From Echinometra lucunter (taxonomy: Eukaryota; Echinodermata; Echinoidea; Camarodonta; Echinometridae): DNA of 64,000 bases. Under the pieces are notes generated by a model. It saw only the letters and a list, made by a program, of their open reading frames with translations, ran no database searches and had not been told where the DNA came from. The translations under genes were made by a program, and so were the position numbers. This document shows, piece by piece, positions 49,901 through 55,773 of this stretch (position 1 is its first letter; each line of letters starts with the position of its first letter). The stretch spans positions 39,539,612-39,603,611 of the forward strand of contig CM057153.1 in the NCBI GenBank assembly GCA_029962745.1. Direction: 5' to 3'.

Positions 49901-52488
49901 TATAGAATCAAGGAGTAACCAAGAGGAGTGTCTATGACAGGGTGCAGAGACATGAGGAAGGACCTAAGGTGATGGGGATGGTTAATATTCCAGCAGCACC
50001 AATGAAACGACACCAGACAGGACAACAGACCATATCACATCATCTGGAATGGCCAAGATTTATCAAATGTTCGTCTGTTGGAGTCAGTGTGATGGTGTAT
50101 CTGCTCAGGAGTTGTGTAGGAAGGGGAAAATAGGATGAAGAAAACCTGAGACAGATTTGGGAGAAAACATCTACAAGAAATACCTGCTTGAGCATCCTGG
50201 GCAGCCTGTTCATAGTTCTCCAGCTTCAGATGACATGCTGCTCTGTTCTTAAAGAAGACAGCCTGATCTGTCTTAGGAACATCCTGGCCTACACTGAGGG
50301 CCTTGGTATAGGCTACTATTGCTTCATCATATTGCTCATCTTTGTAAAACTTGTTTCCCTCTTCCTTGTACTGCAGAGCTTCTGATTTCTGCATTAGAAA
50401 ACAGTTGAAGGAAAAAAAAAAAAATTATCACTTCAATTGAAAATTACACAAATGAACAAGTTTGTGTTGAACTTGCATAACTTGCACTCTAGACATTCAC
50501 AAAAACAATATATTTTTTTTTTAATTGTAAAAATCCTTTCAGAAAATGGTAAATATCAAGTTCAAGTACATTTCAGATTTCATATTTTACCTCTAAATGT
50601 ACAGTACTCCGACAATTAATCCACAGATCAACTTTCCATAAGTATCATTATCATTACCATTACCACTATCATAGAGGTGTTGTGGTCCAGTGGATAAGTC
50701 TCTGGACTTTGAACCACAAGGTACGGGGTTCGAATCCCTGCCGCAGCACAAATGTCCTTTGGCAAGACATTCATCTACATTTGCCACACTCGACCCAGGC
50801 AAGGTAAATGGGTACCTGGCAGGAATTAATTCCTTGAAATGCCTGTGCGTTGTAAGAGGCTGCCGGCTAAAGCCAGGGTAATAATATCCAAAGTCCTTTG
50901 GAAGCATAGAGACGTTAGATAATAACGTGATATGCGCTATACAAGAACGGAATATTATTATTATTTTAAAACATCTTCTTAAACCCATAACAATACCTTC
51001 AAAATTGCCAACATACAAAGTCACAGATATTAGTATTTCCACACCTTCATCTTCATAACAAGCACAAGTGCACAGTTACTTGGAACCTCATTGTGACAAG
51101 TACTTCAGTATCAAGGAGACTACTTTGGAAACCTACATGTAGTCATACCAAAAGCTAATCACTCATGGTATTATCGCACCTAGAGAGTAGTGGGATACTA
51201 GGAAGTGAGATTGATAAACTTAAAATAAAATTAATTTTCAGCAAGGCTGACTTTACATTTCCCTTATTCTCATTGATGACAAAGTCATCATGATAAACCA
51301 CTGCAGAATGCAAAAATTCTTTATCATAGTGAAATACTTTAGCTGTCTACGAGTCAAAGGCAACTGAAGAATAACAAAGAAAATAAGTACAAATTCCTGA
51401 ATCCTAATAAAACTGGTAAAAGTGTGTTTTTCTCAGCTAAGTTTAACTTATTGTGAGGGTTTTTTTTTGATATGCAACTATTAATTTGTATACAAATAAT
51501 CACAGTGCAAAGATCTATTCTAAATTTCTAAGCATAACACGAAACCACTAAAAAAGTTCATATAGCCTAGGTGGAAAGAAGCCCTCAGAGTAATAAAATT
51601 AATACACTGCTACTGCGCAGAGTGACGGGGGCTTTCATTGTAATGTTTGATCATAATTAATTTAATCATTAATGGGGAAAAAATCATTGATTTGTTTTTG
51701 ATTTTTTTTATGGGGGTTGCTATTGTTTAAAAATTCCCAGTTTCTCCTGGATGCTGTTGCCTAGTCCTTGAATAGCCACACAAGAGTGAAATAAAAATAA
51801 ATCTAGATCTACATGTTTCTTAGACTCTGTAACTGGTTTCATCCATACTCTACAGACTTTATTATCCCAGTGCATTGTCAATAAAAATAATGAAAAGAAA
51901 TTAGAAATTCCAAACAGAAGAGCAGCATGACTTACATAGCATTAGCAGAATCACCATCACCATTCACTACATACAGTACACAATTTTGTTTACATTTCGT
52001 ATCAAGATTGTCCACCCGTCCCCTTTTTAAACCGCATGTGTGCTGGAATGCAAAGAATGTTATTGTGGAGCCAACAGTTTCCAGAAGGTTCATGATAATT
52101 TGCATCTGATAATCTTCATCATGATGAAAAGACAGAGAAAATCATCTATGAAATACAGATTTCCATGATTTAAAATCTAATCGAATAATCTTCACACTAA
52201 TTCAATGAAATTTCAGAGGAAGAAAATTTCATGGTTTTTATGCGTCAGTTTTCTGAAGCACTGATGAGGACGCTGATCAGCAGCGGACCAAGCAGACGTC
52301 CACCCGGGCGACCTCCGGCGTACTTGGACGTTGGCAAAAAGGCTCTTTATGCCATCTTTTCGTATTATTCTTCGTAGTAAAAATGAAGCAGACATACGGT
52401 TTCAAAAAAAAATCGTGAAGATATTTAAAAGAATGAAAATTTGAAAATGTGAAATGATAATTGATAATCTTACCGGATCGCCTGACAT
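12040..52488 (-). CDS. unc45: UNC-45 myosin chaperone (TPR-central-UCS), 18 coding exons, 920 aa
   Basis: Cytosolic co-chaperone that folds and assembles myosin motor domains together with Hsp90/Hsp70. I joined 18 minus-strand exons (listed separately). Every junction is GT/AG, all phases agree, and the total is 2763 nt including TGA. Residues 6-115 form a TPR domain with the expected carboxylate-clamp residues (K13, N17, N53, K83, R87), which in the family bind the Hsp C-terminal EEVD tail. A central armadillo-like region runs to about residue 515. The UCS domain (about 516-920) carries the family hallmark [13 protein letters not shown] at 728-740, followed by [20 protein letters not shown] in exon 16. 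The C-terminus ends KWGLIQRA, matching the WGLI/YGLI ending of UNC45 proteins. Length fits the family (about 930-945 aa). The start ATG gives MSGDP and is followed at once by a consensus donor. A 5' non-coding exon, the transcription start and the poly(A) site are not resolved. Nothing suggests a pseudogene. Confidence 0.96.
12369..12415. repeat. Microsatellite, unit TTCAATTAA
   Basis: About five tandem nine-base units ending in TTCAAATT, 75 bp upstream (minus strand) of the exon 18 acceptor. Confidence 0.9.
12837..12881 (-). pseudogene. Relic partial copy of unc45 exon 18 start
   Basis: TCACAGATGCTTTAAAGCAG then CTCTAGTCAGGC on the plus strand closely follows the real exon 18 5' end (ACAGATGCCTTGAAGAAGCT then CTAGCCAGGC). 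It keeps a CTACCAG acceptor-like end. The translation has a stop right after the first residues, so it cannot be coding. Confidence 0.6.
13999..14301. mobile_element. Foldback element, about 300 bp
   Basis: The left arm GGTGCCACTGCACAAAGACT through CTTACCTATGGC is the imperfect inverse of the right arm GCCATAGTTAAGTACGATTT through CTTAGTCTTTGTGAAATACC. Arms are about 52 bp. Poly-C follows the right end. No ORF. Confidence 0.75.
15170..15663. mobile_element. Inverted-repeat element, about 0.5 kb
   Basis: Ends GGGGCCGTTCCACTATGCC and GGCATAGTGGAATGGGGGC are inverted copies. The interior is locally GC-richer with recurring CCCGATCT / GATCGGG motifs. Non-coding. Confidence 0.75.
16148..16476. 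mobile_element. Inverted-repeat element, about 330 bp
   Basis: GGCCGACCTAAGCACCC on the left and GGGTGCTTAGGTCGACCTTC on the right are inverted copies that extend outward through GATCCATT / AATGATCC and the GCTCCACC / GGCGGGGC ends. Arms are about 50 bp. Confidence 0.75.
16622..16646. other. Short perfect hairpin
   Basis: AACCGAGATAT, a three-base loop, then ATATCTCGGTT, 11-bp arms. It directly follows an ACATGTACATGTA run. Confidence 0.7.
16808..16954 (-). CDS. unc45: unc45 exon 17 (UCS, penultimate)
   Basis: Acceptor CCTGTAG, donor GTAAGT, phase 0 on both sides, 49 codons (788-836). Encodes [20 protein letters not shown] and [19 protein letters not shown], matching the UNC45 C-terminal region that follows the exon 16 motif. 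Confidence 0.96.
17120..17945. repeat. Satellite-like dimeric tandem array
   Basis: CATGCATAGTACCCGAAATT near 17364 recurs near 17752, a period of about 388 bp. Each period holds two diverged halves of about 190 bp marked by TTTATGGGGGGTCTAT and TTTATGGGGAGTCTTT and by TTTTAACCTATGGCAG-like ends. At least four half-units are present. Confidence 0.85.
18170..19110. other. GC-rich island with CGACC/GGCGGC motifs
   Basis: About 0.9 kb, clearly GC-rich against AT-rich flanks. Full of short CGACCGA, GGCGGC and GCGACC motifs, without a convincing ORF. A GCAGCCTGCTTGGGCG-type segment on the left is roughly mirrored by CCGCCGAGCAGGCTG on the right, so it is probably an inverted-repeat element rather than a CpG-island promoter. 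Confidence 0.55.
20103..20369. mobile_element. Inverted-repeat MITE, about 260 bp, TTAT flanks
   Basis: GGGCAATTCCATGATTAA (20107-20124) and TAATCATGGAATTGCCC (ending 20365) are inverted copies with one mismatch, flanked on both sides by TTAT. Non-coding. Confidence 0.8.
20810..20850. promoter_or_regulatory. Perfect 19-bp-arm palindrome with two CRE sites
   Basis: GGTACCCACTTTGACGTCA, AAA, then its exact inverse. Each arm ends in TGACGTCA, the consensus cAMP-response element. A further TACCCACTTTTACGTCA copy lies near 20941. No promoter context is visible, so it is more likely a repeat-borne site. Confidence 0.55.
21215..21600. repeat. Degenerate ATTT/ATTC tetranucleotide array
   Basis: About 380 bp of TTTATTCATTTATTTA-type repeats. 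The two overlapping plus-strand ORFs (Leu/Phe/Ile/Tyr rich) are artefacts of it. Confidence 0.9.
22308..22791. mobile_element. Inverted-repeat element with 42-bp TIRs
   Basis: GGGAGCTTTAGATACGCGAC and onward through GACGACGCGGTAT at the left is mirrored nearly perfectly at the right end (ATACCGCGTCGTC through AAAGCTCCC). Flanks are TATCATTA and TATCATTT, a probable 8-bp duplication with one change, again hAT-like. The interior repeats GTATTGGGGAGGACG. No transposase. Confidence 0.85.
25700..26083. repeat. Minisatellite, four 96-bp units
   Basis: Units begin at 25700, 25795, 25891 and 25987 with GCATACCAAGGCTACCAAAG and are over 90% alike. Because 96 is divisible by three, an open frame of 32-residue repeats runs through on both strands. 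I regard this as non-coding intron repeat. Confidence 0.95.
26104..26300. repeat. GA-rich microsatellite
   Basis: AGAGAGAAAC / GAGA purine tract directly after the minisatellite. It yields spurious Arg/Glu and Ser/Leu ORFs. Confidence 0.95.
28282..28517. mobile_element. Foldback MITE, about 220 bp, with GATTGC flanks
   Basis: GGTGGACCTGAAATACGCTT plus GACAACA on the left is mirrored by TGTTGTCAACCATACTTCAG plus GGCCACC on the right. Pairing runs through much of the element (CGAGAATTT / AAATTCTCG). GATTGCT flanks both sides, a likely target duplication. Confidence 0.8.
28846..28932. repeat. Short tandem duplication, about 50 bp
   Basis: ACTGTTCACTACCCTTATGC and ATTACCGGTAATAACA are present twice in succession with one base change. 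Confidence 0.85.
30331..30675. mobile_element. Inverted-repeat element, about 345 bp
   Basis: ATACCCTTTTTATACTG at the left and CAGTAGAAAAGAGGTAT at the right are inverted copies. The interior repeats GGGGCACCCCAG and GAGTGCTCC motifs. Confidence 0.65.
31077..31103. repeat. Poly-G run of about 27
   Basis: Uninterrupted G tract. One of many in the window; length is likely uncertain in assembly. Confidence 0.9.
32770..33990. mobile_element. Outer foldback element of a nested pair
   Basis: The left arm ATTCGCAAAAATGGTTTAAA through TAGCACGTACACTAAGAAAG matches the inverse of the right arm CTTTCTTAGTGTACACACTA through TTTAAACCACCTTTGTGAAT. Arms are about 100 bp with roughly 75-80% identity by eye. 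Its middle is replaced by a second foldback. Confidence 0.75.
32940..33842. mobile_element. Inner long foldback element with central G28 run
   Basis: Inverted arms of about 250 bp or more. TTATTTTCCTTCATCAGGTG, GTGGCGTAACAGGTGCCTG and GTGGCGTAGCTAGGATTTCA on the left recur inverted on the right (GAAATCCTAGCTACGCCACT and onward to TGATGAAGGAAAATAAG). A G-run (33343-33370) lies near the centre. Long Gly/Pro-rich ORFs on both strands are artefacts. Confidence 0.85.
34635..34789. mobile_element. Foldback MITE, about 155 bp
   Basis: TCTGGGCCCTGTTTCATAAA, then TTGTTATCAGTAACAA, mirrored by TTGTTACTGATAACAAG, then TTTATGAAATGGGGCCCAGA. This end sequence is common in marine invertebrate MITEs. Confidence 0.85.
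35090..35207 (-). CDS. unc45: unc45 exon 16 (UCS core)
   Basis: Acceptor CAACAG, donor GTAAGT, phase 2 in and phase 0 out, residues 748-787. Encodes [20 protein letters not shown] and [18 protein letters not shown]. The latter closely resembles the ATECMCN motif of vertebrate UNC45. An 18.1-kb intron follows. Confidence 0.96.
35286..35859. mobile_element. Long foldback, 566 bp, TTAA flanks
   Basis: AGGAGAATGAAACCCTGGGG on the left and CCCCAGGGTTTCATTCTCCT on the right are exact inverses. Arms of about 270 bp continue with scattered mismatches. TTAA lies on both sides (35286-35289, 35856-35859). Confidence 0.85.
36150..36380 (+). mobile_element. Probable LINE 3' fragment (CR1/L2-like)
   Basis: The frame near 36160-36215 reads [20 protein letters not shown], resembling the FKxxLKTHLF end of CR1/L2-type reverse transcriptases, followed by TGATTATTATCATTA as a degenerate tail. 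Confidence 0.5.
36394..36554. mobile_element. Pogo/Tigger-type MITE, 157 bp, TA flanks
   Basis: CAGTGGAACCTCGTTATAA (from 36396) and TTATAACGAGGTTTGCCTG (to 36552) are inverted termini flanked by TA. The ACCTCGTTATAA terminus is typical of pogo-group Tc1/mariner elements. Confidence 0.85.
36602..36799 (-). repeat. Tandem repeat of the exon 15 donor region (about 90 bp x 2 plus original)
   Basis: On the minus strand GTCAG/GTAGGTATC occurs at the real donor and again 91 bp downstream; GTCAG/GTGGGTCTT occurs a further 88 bp on. The intervening ACTGTATCATAGTGCATG and TAAATACTGATAATA segments are shared. Confidence 0.85.
36795..36910 (-). CDS. unc45: unc45 exon 15 (UCS core)
   Basis: Acceptor TTTGCAG, donor GTAGGTATC, phase 0 in and phase 2 out, residues 710-747. 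Carries [13 protein letters not shown], a conserved part of the UCS domain. Its donor is followed by two tandem copies of the donor region (see findings). Confidence 0.96.
36911..37667 (-). other. unc45 intron 14
   Basis: AT-rich; a short internal repeat (AAGGCAATATTC...ACTGAA, near 37071 and 37161) followed by A-runs. No named element. Confidence 0.8.
37668..37848 (-). CDS. unc45: unc45 exon 14 (UCS domain)
   Basis: Acceptor TATACAG, donor GTACGT, phase 2 in and phase 0 out, residues 649-709. Encodes [20 protein letters not shown] and [20 protein letters not shown], a highly conserved UCS segment. Confidence 0.96.
37955..38547. mobile_element. TIR element carrying tandem TGACCTTTGACCT units
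   Basis: Ends TTTATGCCTCCGCC and GGCGGAGGCATAAAA are perfect inverses. Inside are three units of about 145 bp, each with TGACCTTTGACCTTGAGACC, CATATGCATACATGA, CCAAGTTTGAAG and GAGTTATCGCGAGAA, then a GGAC(GGAC)n run. Non-coding. Located in unc45 intron 13. Confidence 0.85.
38778..38893 (-). CDS. unc45: unc45 exon 13 (UCS domain)
   Basis: Acceptor CTTTTAG, donor GTAAAGC, phase 0 in and phase 2 out, residues 611-648. Encodes [20 protein letters not shown] and [14 protein letters not shown], typical UCS helices. Confidence 0.95.
39119..39810. mobile_element. Inverted-repeat element, about 690 bp
   Basis: ATGTATGATGGGGGGAACCT plus AAAGCTACGC at the left and GCGTAGCTTTAGGTTCCCCC plus ATCATACAT at the right are inverse copies. 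An internal GTATGTATGT / ACGTACGT microsatellite and a TTATC-tailed insert occupy 39400-39535. Confidence 0.85.
39400..39535 (+). mobile_element. LINE/SINE 3' tail with (TTATC)n
   Basis: CCCCAAGAGGGGGTCTATAG followed by AGTTAATAAATC and TTATC repeats is the style of a non-LTR 3' terminus, nested in the surrounding inverted-repeat element. Confidence 0.5.
40172..40312 (-). CDS. unc45: unc45 exon 12 (UCS domain)
   Basis: Acceptor ATTCAG, donor GTCAGAGG, phase 0 on both sides, 47 codons (564-610). Encodes [20 protein letters not shown], the conserved UCS FVNLTN segment. Confidence 0.95.
40495..40910. mobile_element. piggyBac-type MITE copy 1 (408 bp, TTAA TSD)
   Basis: TTAA, then CCCATTCGTGACAG through CTGTCATGAATGGG, then TTAA. 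CCC-starting inverted termini inside TTAA duplications are the piggyBac signature. No transposase. Lies in unc45 intron 11. Confidence 0.9.
41040..41090. repeat. GA microsatellite
   Basis: GAGAGAGAGAGA-type run in intron 11. Confidence 0.9.
41288..41429 (-). CDS. unc45: unc45 exon 11 (UCS domain)
   Basis: Acceptor TGGATAG, donor GTATAGC, phase 2 in and phase 0 out, residues 516-563. Encodes [19 protein letters not shown], a signature UCS motif. It is split from any ATG, so its ORF is not obvious without splicing. Confidence 0.96.
41945..42360. mobile_element. piggyBac-type MITE copy 2 (408 bp, TTAA TSD)
   Basis: Same length and orientation as copy 1, differing at only a small number of positions by eye. 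TTAA at 41945-41948 and 42357-42360. In unc45 intron 10. The minus ORFs in copies 1 and 2 ([10 protein letters not shown]...) are parallel because the elements are the same. Confidence 0.92.
42565..42794 (-). CDS. unc45: unc45 exon 10 (central domain, start of UCS)
   Basis: Acceptor CCTTGCAG, donor GTACATG (weaker than its neighbours), phase 0 in and phase 2 out. Residues 440-515 include [20 protein letters not shown] and [20 protein letters not shown], both characteristic of UNC45. Confidence 0.96.
42795..43224 (-). other. unc45 intron 9 with (GT)n at its 5' end
   Basis: The minus-strand donor GTAAATTT is followed directly by about 12 GT units (43192-43217). A G-run of about 17 lies near 43040. 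Confidence 0.9.
43225..43387 (-). CDS. unc45: unc45 exon 9 (central domain)
   Basis: Acceptor TTAACAG, donor GTAAATTTG, phase 2 in and phase 0 out, residues 385-439 ([20 protein letters not shown] and onward to DDVIHQ). A (GT)n run begins about seven bases into the following intron. Confidence 0.95.
43600..44005. repeat. (AAT)n microsatellite, about 400 bp
   Basis: TAATAATAA array with sporadic GAT, CAT and AAC variants in unc45 intron 8. The poly-Ile ORFs on both strands are artefacts. Confidence 0.98.
44222..44390 (-). CDS. unc45: unc45 exon 8 (central domain)
   Basis: Acceptor CATCCAG, donor GTATGT, phase 1 in and phase 2 out. Residues 329-384 include [20 protein letters not shown] and [17 protein letters not shown], a conserved UNC45 central-domain stretch. 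Confidence 0.96.
44755..44916 (-). CDS. unc45: unc45 exon 7 (central domain)
   Basis: Acceptor CCTTATAG, donor GTTAGTAT, phase 1 on both sides, residues 275-328. Encodes [20 protein letters not shown] and [20 protein letters not shown] mobile element ends only about 30 bp upstream of this acceptor. Confidence 0.95.
44946..45441. mobile_element. Inverted-repeat element, about 490 bp, TTAA flanks
   Basis: TTAA plus AGGCATTGGCTAAC at the left and GTTAGCCAATGCCT plus TTAA at the right. The interior holds AGTGCGCATGCGCAC and a GC-richer core. It ends about 30 bp from the unc45 exon 7 acceptor. Confidence 0.85.
45720..45888 (-). CDS. unc45: unc45 exon 6 (central domain)
   Basis: Acceptor TGACAG, donor GTGAGT, phase 0 in and phase 1 out. 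Residues 219-274 include [21 protein letters not shown] hydrophilic [11 protein letters not shown] loop near the end is probably surface exposed. Confidence 0.95.
45889..46574 (-). other. unc45 intron 5
   Basis: AT-rich, no element recognised. Confidence 0.85.
46575..46742 (-). CDS. unc45: unc45 exon 5 (central domain)
   Basis: Acceptor CTTTCAG, donor GTAAGT, phase 0 on both sides, 56 codons (residues 163-218). Encodes [19 protein letters not shown] and onward, an armadillo-like helix pair typical of the UNC45 central domain. A plus-strand ORF over the same bases is a shadow. Confidence 0.95.
47287..47854. mobile_element. Inverted-repeat element split by piggyBac-type MITE
   Basis: AACACAAAGATTTGCAATCA plus ATCGCAAA (left) and TTTGCGATTGATTGCAAACC plus TTTGTGTT (right) are inverted, arms about 35 bp. 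Without the insert it is about 150 bp. Right end is about 16 bp from the exon 4 donor. Confidence 0.85.
47365..47781. mobile_element. piggyBac-type MITE copy 3 (409 bp, TTAA TSD), nested
   Basis: TTAA plus CCCATTCGTGACAG through CTTTCACGAGTGGG plus TTAA, same orientation as copies 1 and 2 but slightly more diverged. Inserted inside the inverted-repeat element of unc45 intron 4. Confidence 0.92.
47872..47961 (-). CDS. unc45: unc45 exon 4 (linker to central domain)
   Basis: Ninety nucleotides, acceptor CCCTAG, donor GTAAGT, phase 0 on both sides. Encodes [15 protein letters not shown] and onward to LEKRRE, residues 133-162. It is too short for a simple ORF listing but is required to keep the reading frame. 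A nested repeat element starts about 16 bp past its donor. Confidence 0.93.
48010..48190 (+). mobile_element. Degenerate tRNA-derived SINE
   Basis: CATGGCCATCTAGTAGATAA (A-box-like) and GAGTTTGAGTCCC (B-box-like), then GGCAAGACTGATCGACATTG and ACACACTCGACCCAG, parallel the intact copy at 50.7 kb. Clearly older. Confidence 0.7.
48365..48516. mobile_element. Foldback MITE, about 152 bp
   Basis: AAGCCTGGATCACATATCAC plus TCCGGGGCCC (left) is mirrored by GGGCCCCGGAGTGATATATG plus ATCCAGGCTT (right). Pairing continues inward through CGTTTTGCC / GGCAAAACG. Confidence 0.9.
49486..49661 (-). CDS. unc45: unc45 exon 3 (TPR 3)
   Basis: Acceptor TTTCAG, donor GTGAGT, phase 1 in and phase 0 out. Residues 74-132 ([20 protein letters not shown] and onward) complete the TPR domain and its capping helix. 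K83 and R87 are the remaining clamp residues. Confidence 0.96.
49662..50183 (-). other. unc45 intron 2
   Basis: No repeat recognised. A purine-rich patch at 49800-50000. Confidence 0.85.
50184..50388 (-). CDS. unc45: unc45 exon 2 (TPR 1 and most of TPR 2)
   Basis: Acceptor AATGCAG, donor GTATTTCT, ends in phase 1. Encodes residues 6-73. TPR signatures visible are [20 protein letters not shown] and [18 protein letters not shown]. Clamp residues K13, N17 and N53 lie here. Confidence 0.96.
50678..50966 (+). mobile_element. tRNA-derived SINE (tRNA-Gln-like head)
   Basis: The 71-nt head folds as a tRNA: the acceptor TGTTGTG pairs with CGCAGCA, the A box is TGGTCCAGTGGATAAG, the anticodon region is CTGGACTTTGAA (TTG), and the B box is GGTTCGAATCC. 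It lacks gene-like context and continues into GTCCTTTGGCAAGACATTCA, TCGACCCAGG and a GCGCTATACAAGAACGGAAT tail ending in (ATT)n, which defines a SINE. Confidence 0.88.
52474..52488 (-). CDS. unc45: unc45 exon 1 (residues 1-5, MSGDP)
   Basis: Only five codons, then GTAAGATT as donor in phase 0. It is accepted because exon 2 opens in the same phase with [13 protein letters not shown], exactly where UNC45 TPR domains begin. Exon 2 also has an ATG just inside its acceptor, but using it would lose the splice logic. Confidence 0.85.
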
Positions 52489-53483
52489 AGTCAACGTGAT
52501 TTGTTACGACACGCAGTTTCGAGAGACATGTGTACGGCGCTATGCTAGCGATCGATAGCTACCGTACTGCATATATGCACAACATGTACACATAATTGTA
52601 TAGGAGAATTTCCCAATTCCAAAGCATTCTGTAGCAGGTTTTGCAGTCAGCTGTACGTATGGCGCTTGGGCCTGTAGCTAGAGGGGTGTGGTTAGTCAAA
52701 AACATCGGTGAAAATCCGGAGGGGGGGGGGGGGGGGGGGGGGGGCTTTCCCCACTTTTCTTTTTTTTTAAAAGAAGAAATATTTCAATCAATCATTTCTT
52801 GTAATTTTTGATAAATCTACAAATTAAAAAAAAGAAAGAAAGAAAGAAACAAGTAAACAAATCCGATGGTGATGGTGCTATTAAAAACCAGAGATAGAAT
52901 TAGATCCTGATAATTCTGACTTAATTTTAAGAGTGTGTGAGTTTACGCTAGAAATTTCGGCAAAAGATTTCGATCATCCCCGCCCTTCCGACCCGGCCCT
53001 CCCCCACTCCTTGAAACAGAATAACGCCGGTGATCCAAAACAGGGGCGGCGCCAGGGTATTTTGATAGGGGGCAAAATGACGATTAGGTGAATTTATTGA
53101 CGTTTAAATGAAGAATAGGGGTATTATATAGTTGCAAGCCCCAGGCCTCTCTTTCTCAACCCTCTTTTTCTTCTTCCTCCTATTTTTCTTCTTTTCCTTC
53201 TCTTTTATTCTTAAATTTTTTGACTTGAAAAATCATAGGAGGGTATTCGCCCCCTGCTCCCTGTAGCGCCGTTCTGATCCCAAACGAAACGAAATAAAAC
53301 AAAACAAAATAAACCGAAATATGATTTTAATTTTTTTTTTTAAAGGACAAACACCGTAAAACAACTTCAAAAACATGTCGACACCCAAAATTATCTTGAA
53401 ATAAATATAGCTTTTTGCCTTGAAGTTGTGGAGCTGGAATATTGACAGGAATCACCTTTTTATTCGCAGCTTTTCGCATAATA

Positions 53484-53889
53484 TCATGCACAATAAGAAA
53501 AAATGGTTGAATTTTGCACCCTAAACTTTCACTGGCAGACTCTTTTGGGGTGCAATCTTGCACCCTACATGAAAAAAAAAAGATGCAACGATGCGCCCTT
53601 TTGTACTTGTTTGCACTGGAAATGCCCGTATGCACCCTTAAAGGTGCAATTTTACACCTTTAAGGGTGCAAAAAAATTGCATTCAAAAGTTTGCAAATTT
53701 GCATCTTTCGTAGAGGGTAAAACTCTGCAACGGCCTGAAACTGTTAACGGTAGCTCACTGCATGCACCCTCAAAGGTGCAAAATGCTTCTTTGGGTGCAA
53801 AGTTGTAGGCCCTACCCATAAAGGAGCTCCCAGTGTCGCATTATTTTGAAGGGTGCAAAATTAAACCTTTTTTTCTTAGTGTGTTCATG
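53484..53889. mobile_element. TIR element rich in GTGCAAAATTG motifs, copy A (395 bp)
   Basis: Ends CACAATAAGAAAAAA and TTTTTTTCTTAGTGTG, inverted. Internally many TGCACCCTTAAAGGTGCAA palindromes. TCATG lies on both sides. Same family as 61702-62043 in opposite orientation. Confidence 0.8.
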
Positions 53890-55129
53890 TAGAAATGGTA
53901 GTGGGCAACATCAACAAAAGTCCACAAAAAGAAGGTAAAATCAAAAAAAGTTGCTCTACCAAAATAATGGGTGTCGAATTTGGTCGAGGTTGGAGGATTA
54001 TTGGTATCATCCTCGCCGAGGGCGAGGCCGAGGCCGAGGGAGTTAAGCGACCGAGCCGTGTGGGAAGGGTGTCGGGAGGGGGTCAAACGTAAAGGATCGA
54101 CAAAGCGAACAAGCATCGAGACAGGGGCGTCTCCAGACCATTCTGAATGAGGGTGTAAGACCTATATTTGCAGACAGTTTTGCTGCATTCAATATCTACC
54201 CCTCGCATAAACCTCACCAGAAATTGTTTCCAAGCAATATCGCAGATCACTCTTTTGAAGACACTATAGGCCTTAAAGATATTTTGGTCTCCTCGCTTGC
54301 ATACCCATTCCGTTGATTTTCTAAACTATCCTGTATCCAGGGCCTATACGGGTGAGTGAGTGCAGAGAAGAAGAATTTACTCTCTGGTATAAGCCTCAAA
54401 AACATCTAAATAGGATCATAATTCGATCACCTATAACCTACCGAATAAGGGGCGGTTTGGGCTCGAAACCATTCCGCTTTTTACGAGAGGGCGAAGCGAG
54501 CAATCAACAAAAATTCTGTTTTGTAAATTCCTTGCTACCTGAAACACTAGATTAAATGTACATGTTTGTAAAATAATATTTTTATTCAGGCATCTCTCTT
54601 CGAGAATAGTGCTTCCTGCTCGAAAATAGCTTGTTTCTAGATTTAATTGGGAGCGTAGCTTAGTAAGAGAGTAAAAATTGATTTTTTTTTTTCCATTCCG
54701 AGAACAGGTTCTAGTTAGACTCTCTATTTTACGATATTTTATCAGCCCGGATAACTTTGTTTCAGCTGACAGGCTGTAGAAGATCATTTAAGTCAATCTT
54801 TACAATGATTTAGGGCAGTGCTTCTCAACCCGTCAACGTTTCTTTAAAAATTAACGAGCAAACAAACAAACCCCGAAGCCCGCCTTTGCTCCTAAAATTT
54901 CCCGGGCCCACTTTGGCTCTTAACTTTAATACCTCTTTGTATTCGACAACTAAATAATCCATAGCAGAACAGAATTATAGTAAAATAATACATTGATGAT
55001 TTTATGTTTAGGGACCGGACAGGATGAGGTATGGGGGGGGGGGGCAGTGATATATATATGAACTTGCACTGCAAGCTCATTGATTTCAATTTCATTATTT
55101 CTTTCTACCAAGTTATTTTTTAATTATGT

Positions 55130-55340
55130 TCATTTAATTTTAAGTGACCCCGAGGAAGAACAGATTAGTTATGTAAACTAATCTGAAGCGGGCTATCTCT
55201 CGATCATATTTCCTTTTGTCTTGTATTCTACCACTGATATACCTGTATTTGTATTGTTATAATATATTATGTTATGTTATATTGTATTATGCATTTTAAC
55301 CTGTATTTTTATAATCGTAAATAAAACCAACCAACCAAAT
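55130..55340 (+). mobile_element. Probable LINE 3' end with CCAA tail
   Basis: GACCCCGAGGAAGAACAGAT, then GTAAATAAAACCAACCAACC. Short repeated CCAA tails of this type terminate some non-LTR elements. The coding region is absent. Confidence 0.45.
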
Positions 55341-55668
55341 TTCTCGAGGCTTTCCTTACAAAAATTCAATGTGAAAAAGGACAGTGAACTTTACGCCAGA
55401 ATCGTGTGGTAATCTGCACTTCTACACAACCAATACCCCCAATTTCGCAAAGAAATCTTTGAGGAAACATTGGAAACGTCAGATTTATCATGTATTTTGC
55501 ATTATATATTTATTATTTGGGGTGAACTCGTGACCCATCGGGTAGGAAGCCCTGAATGGAATTTTAGGGCAAATTTGCAGATAGTAATTTTTTTGTCAAT
55601 CCACACGCATTATCATGTTTAAATCATGTAAGCACAACAACTGGGTCTGATAATTTTTGACACAATGA

Positions 55669-55671
<3 letters not shown>

Positions 55672-55714
<43 letters not shown>

Positions 55715-55738
55715 GAGAGAGGGAGAGAGAGAGAGAGG

Positions 55739-55770
<32 letters not shown>

Positions 55771-55773
55771 AGA
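55672..55773. repeat. GA microsatellite, about 100 bp
   Basis: Nearly pure GAGAGA with GGGA interruptions. Confidence 0.97.

Noticed and set aside
50678..50748. A functional tRNA-Gln gene
   Set aside because: Folds as a tRNA, but it continues into a SINE body and ATT tail and has a decayed sibling at 48.0 kb.
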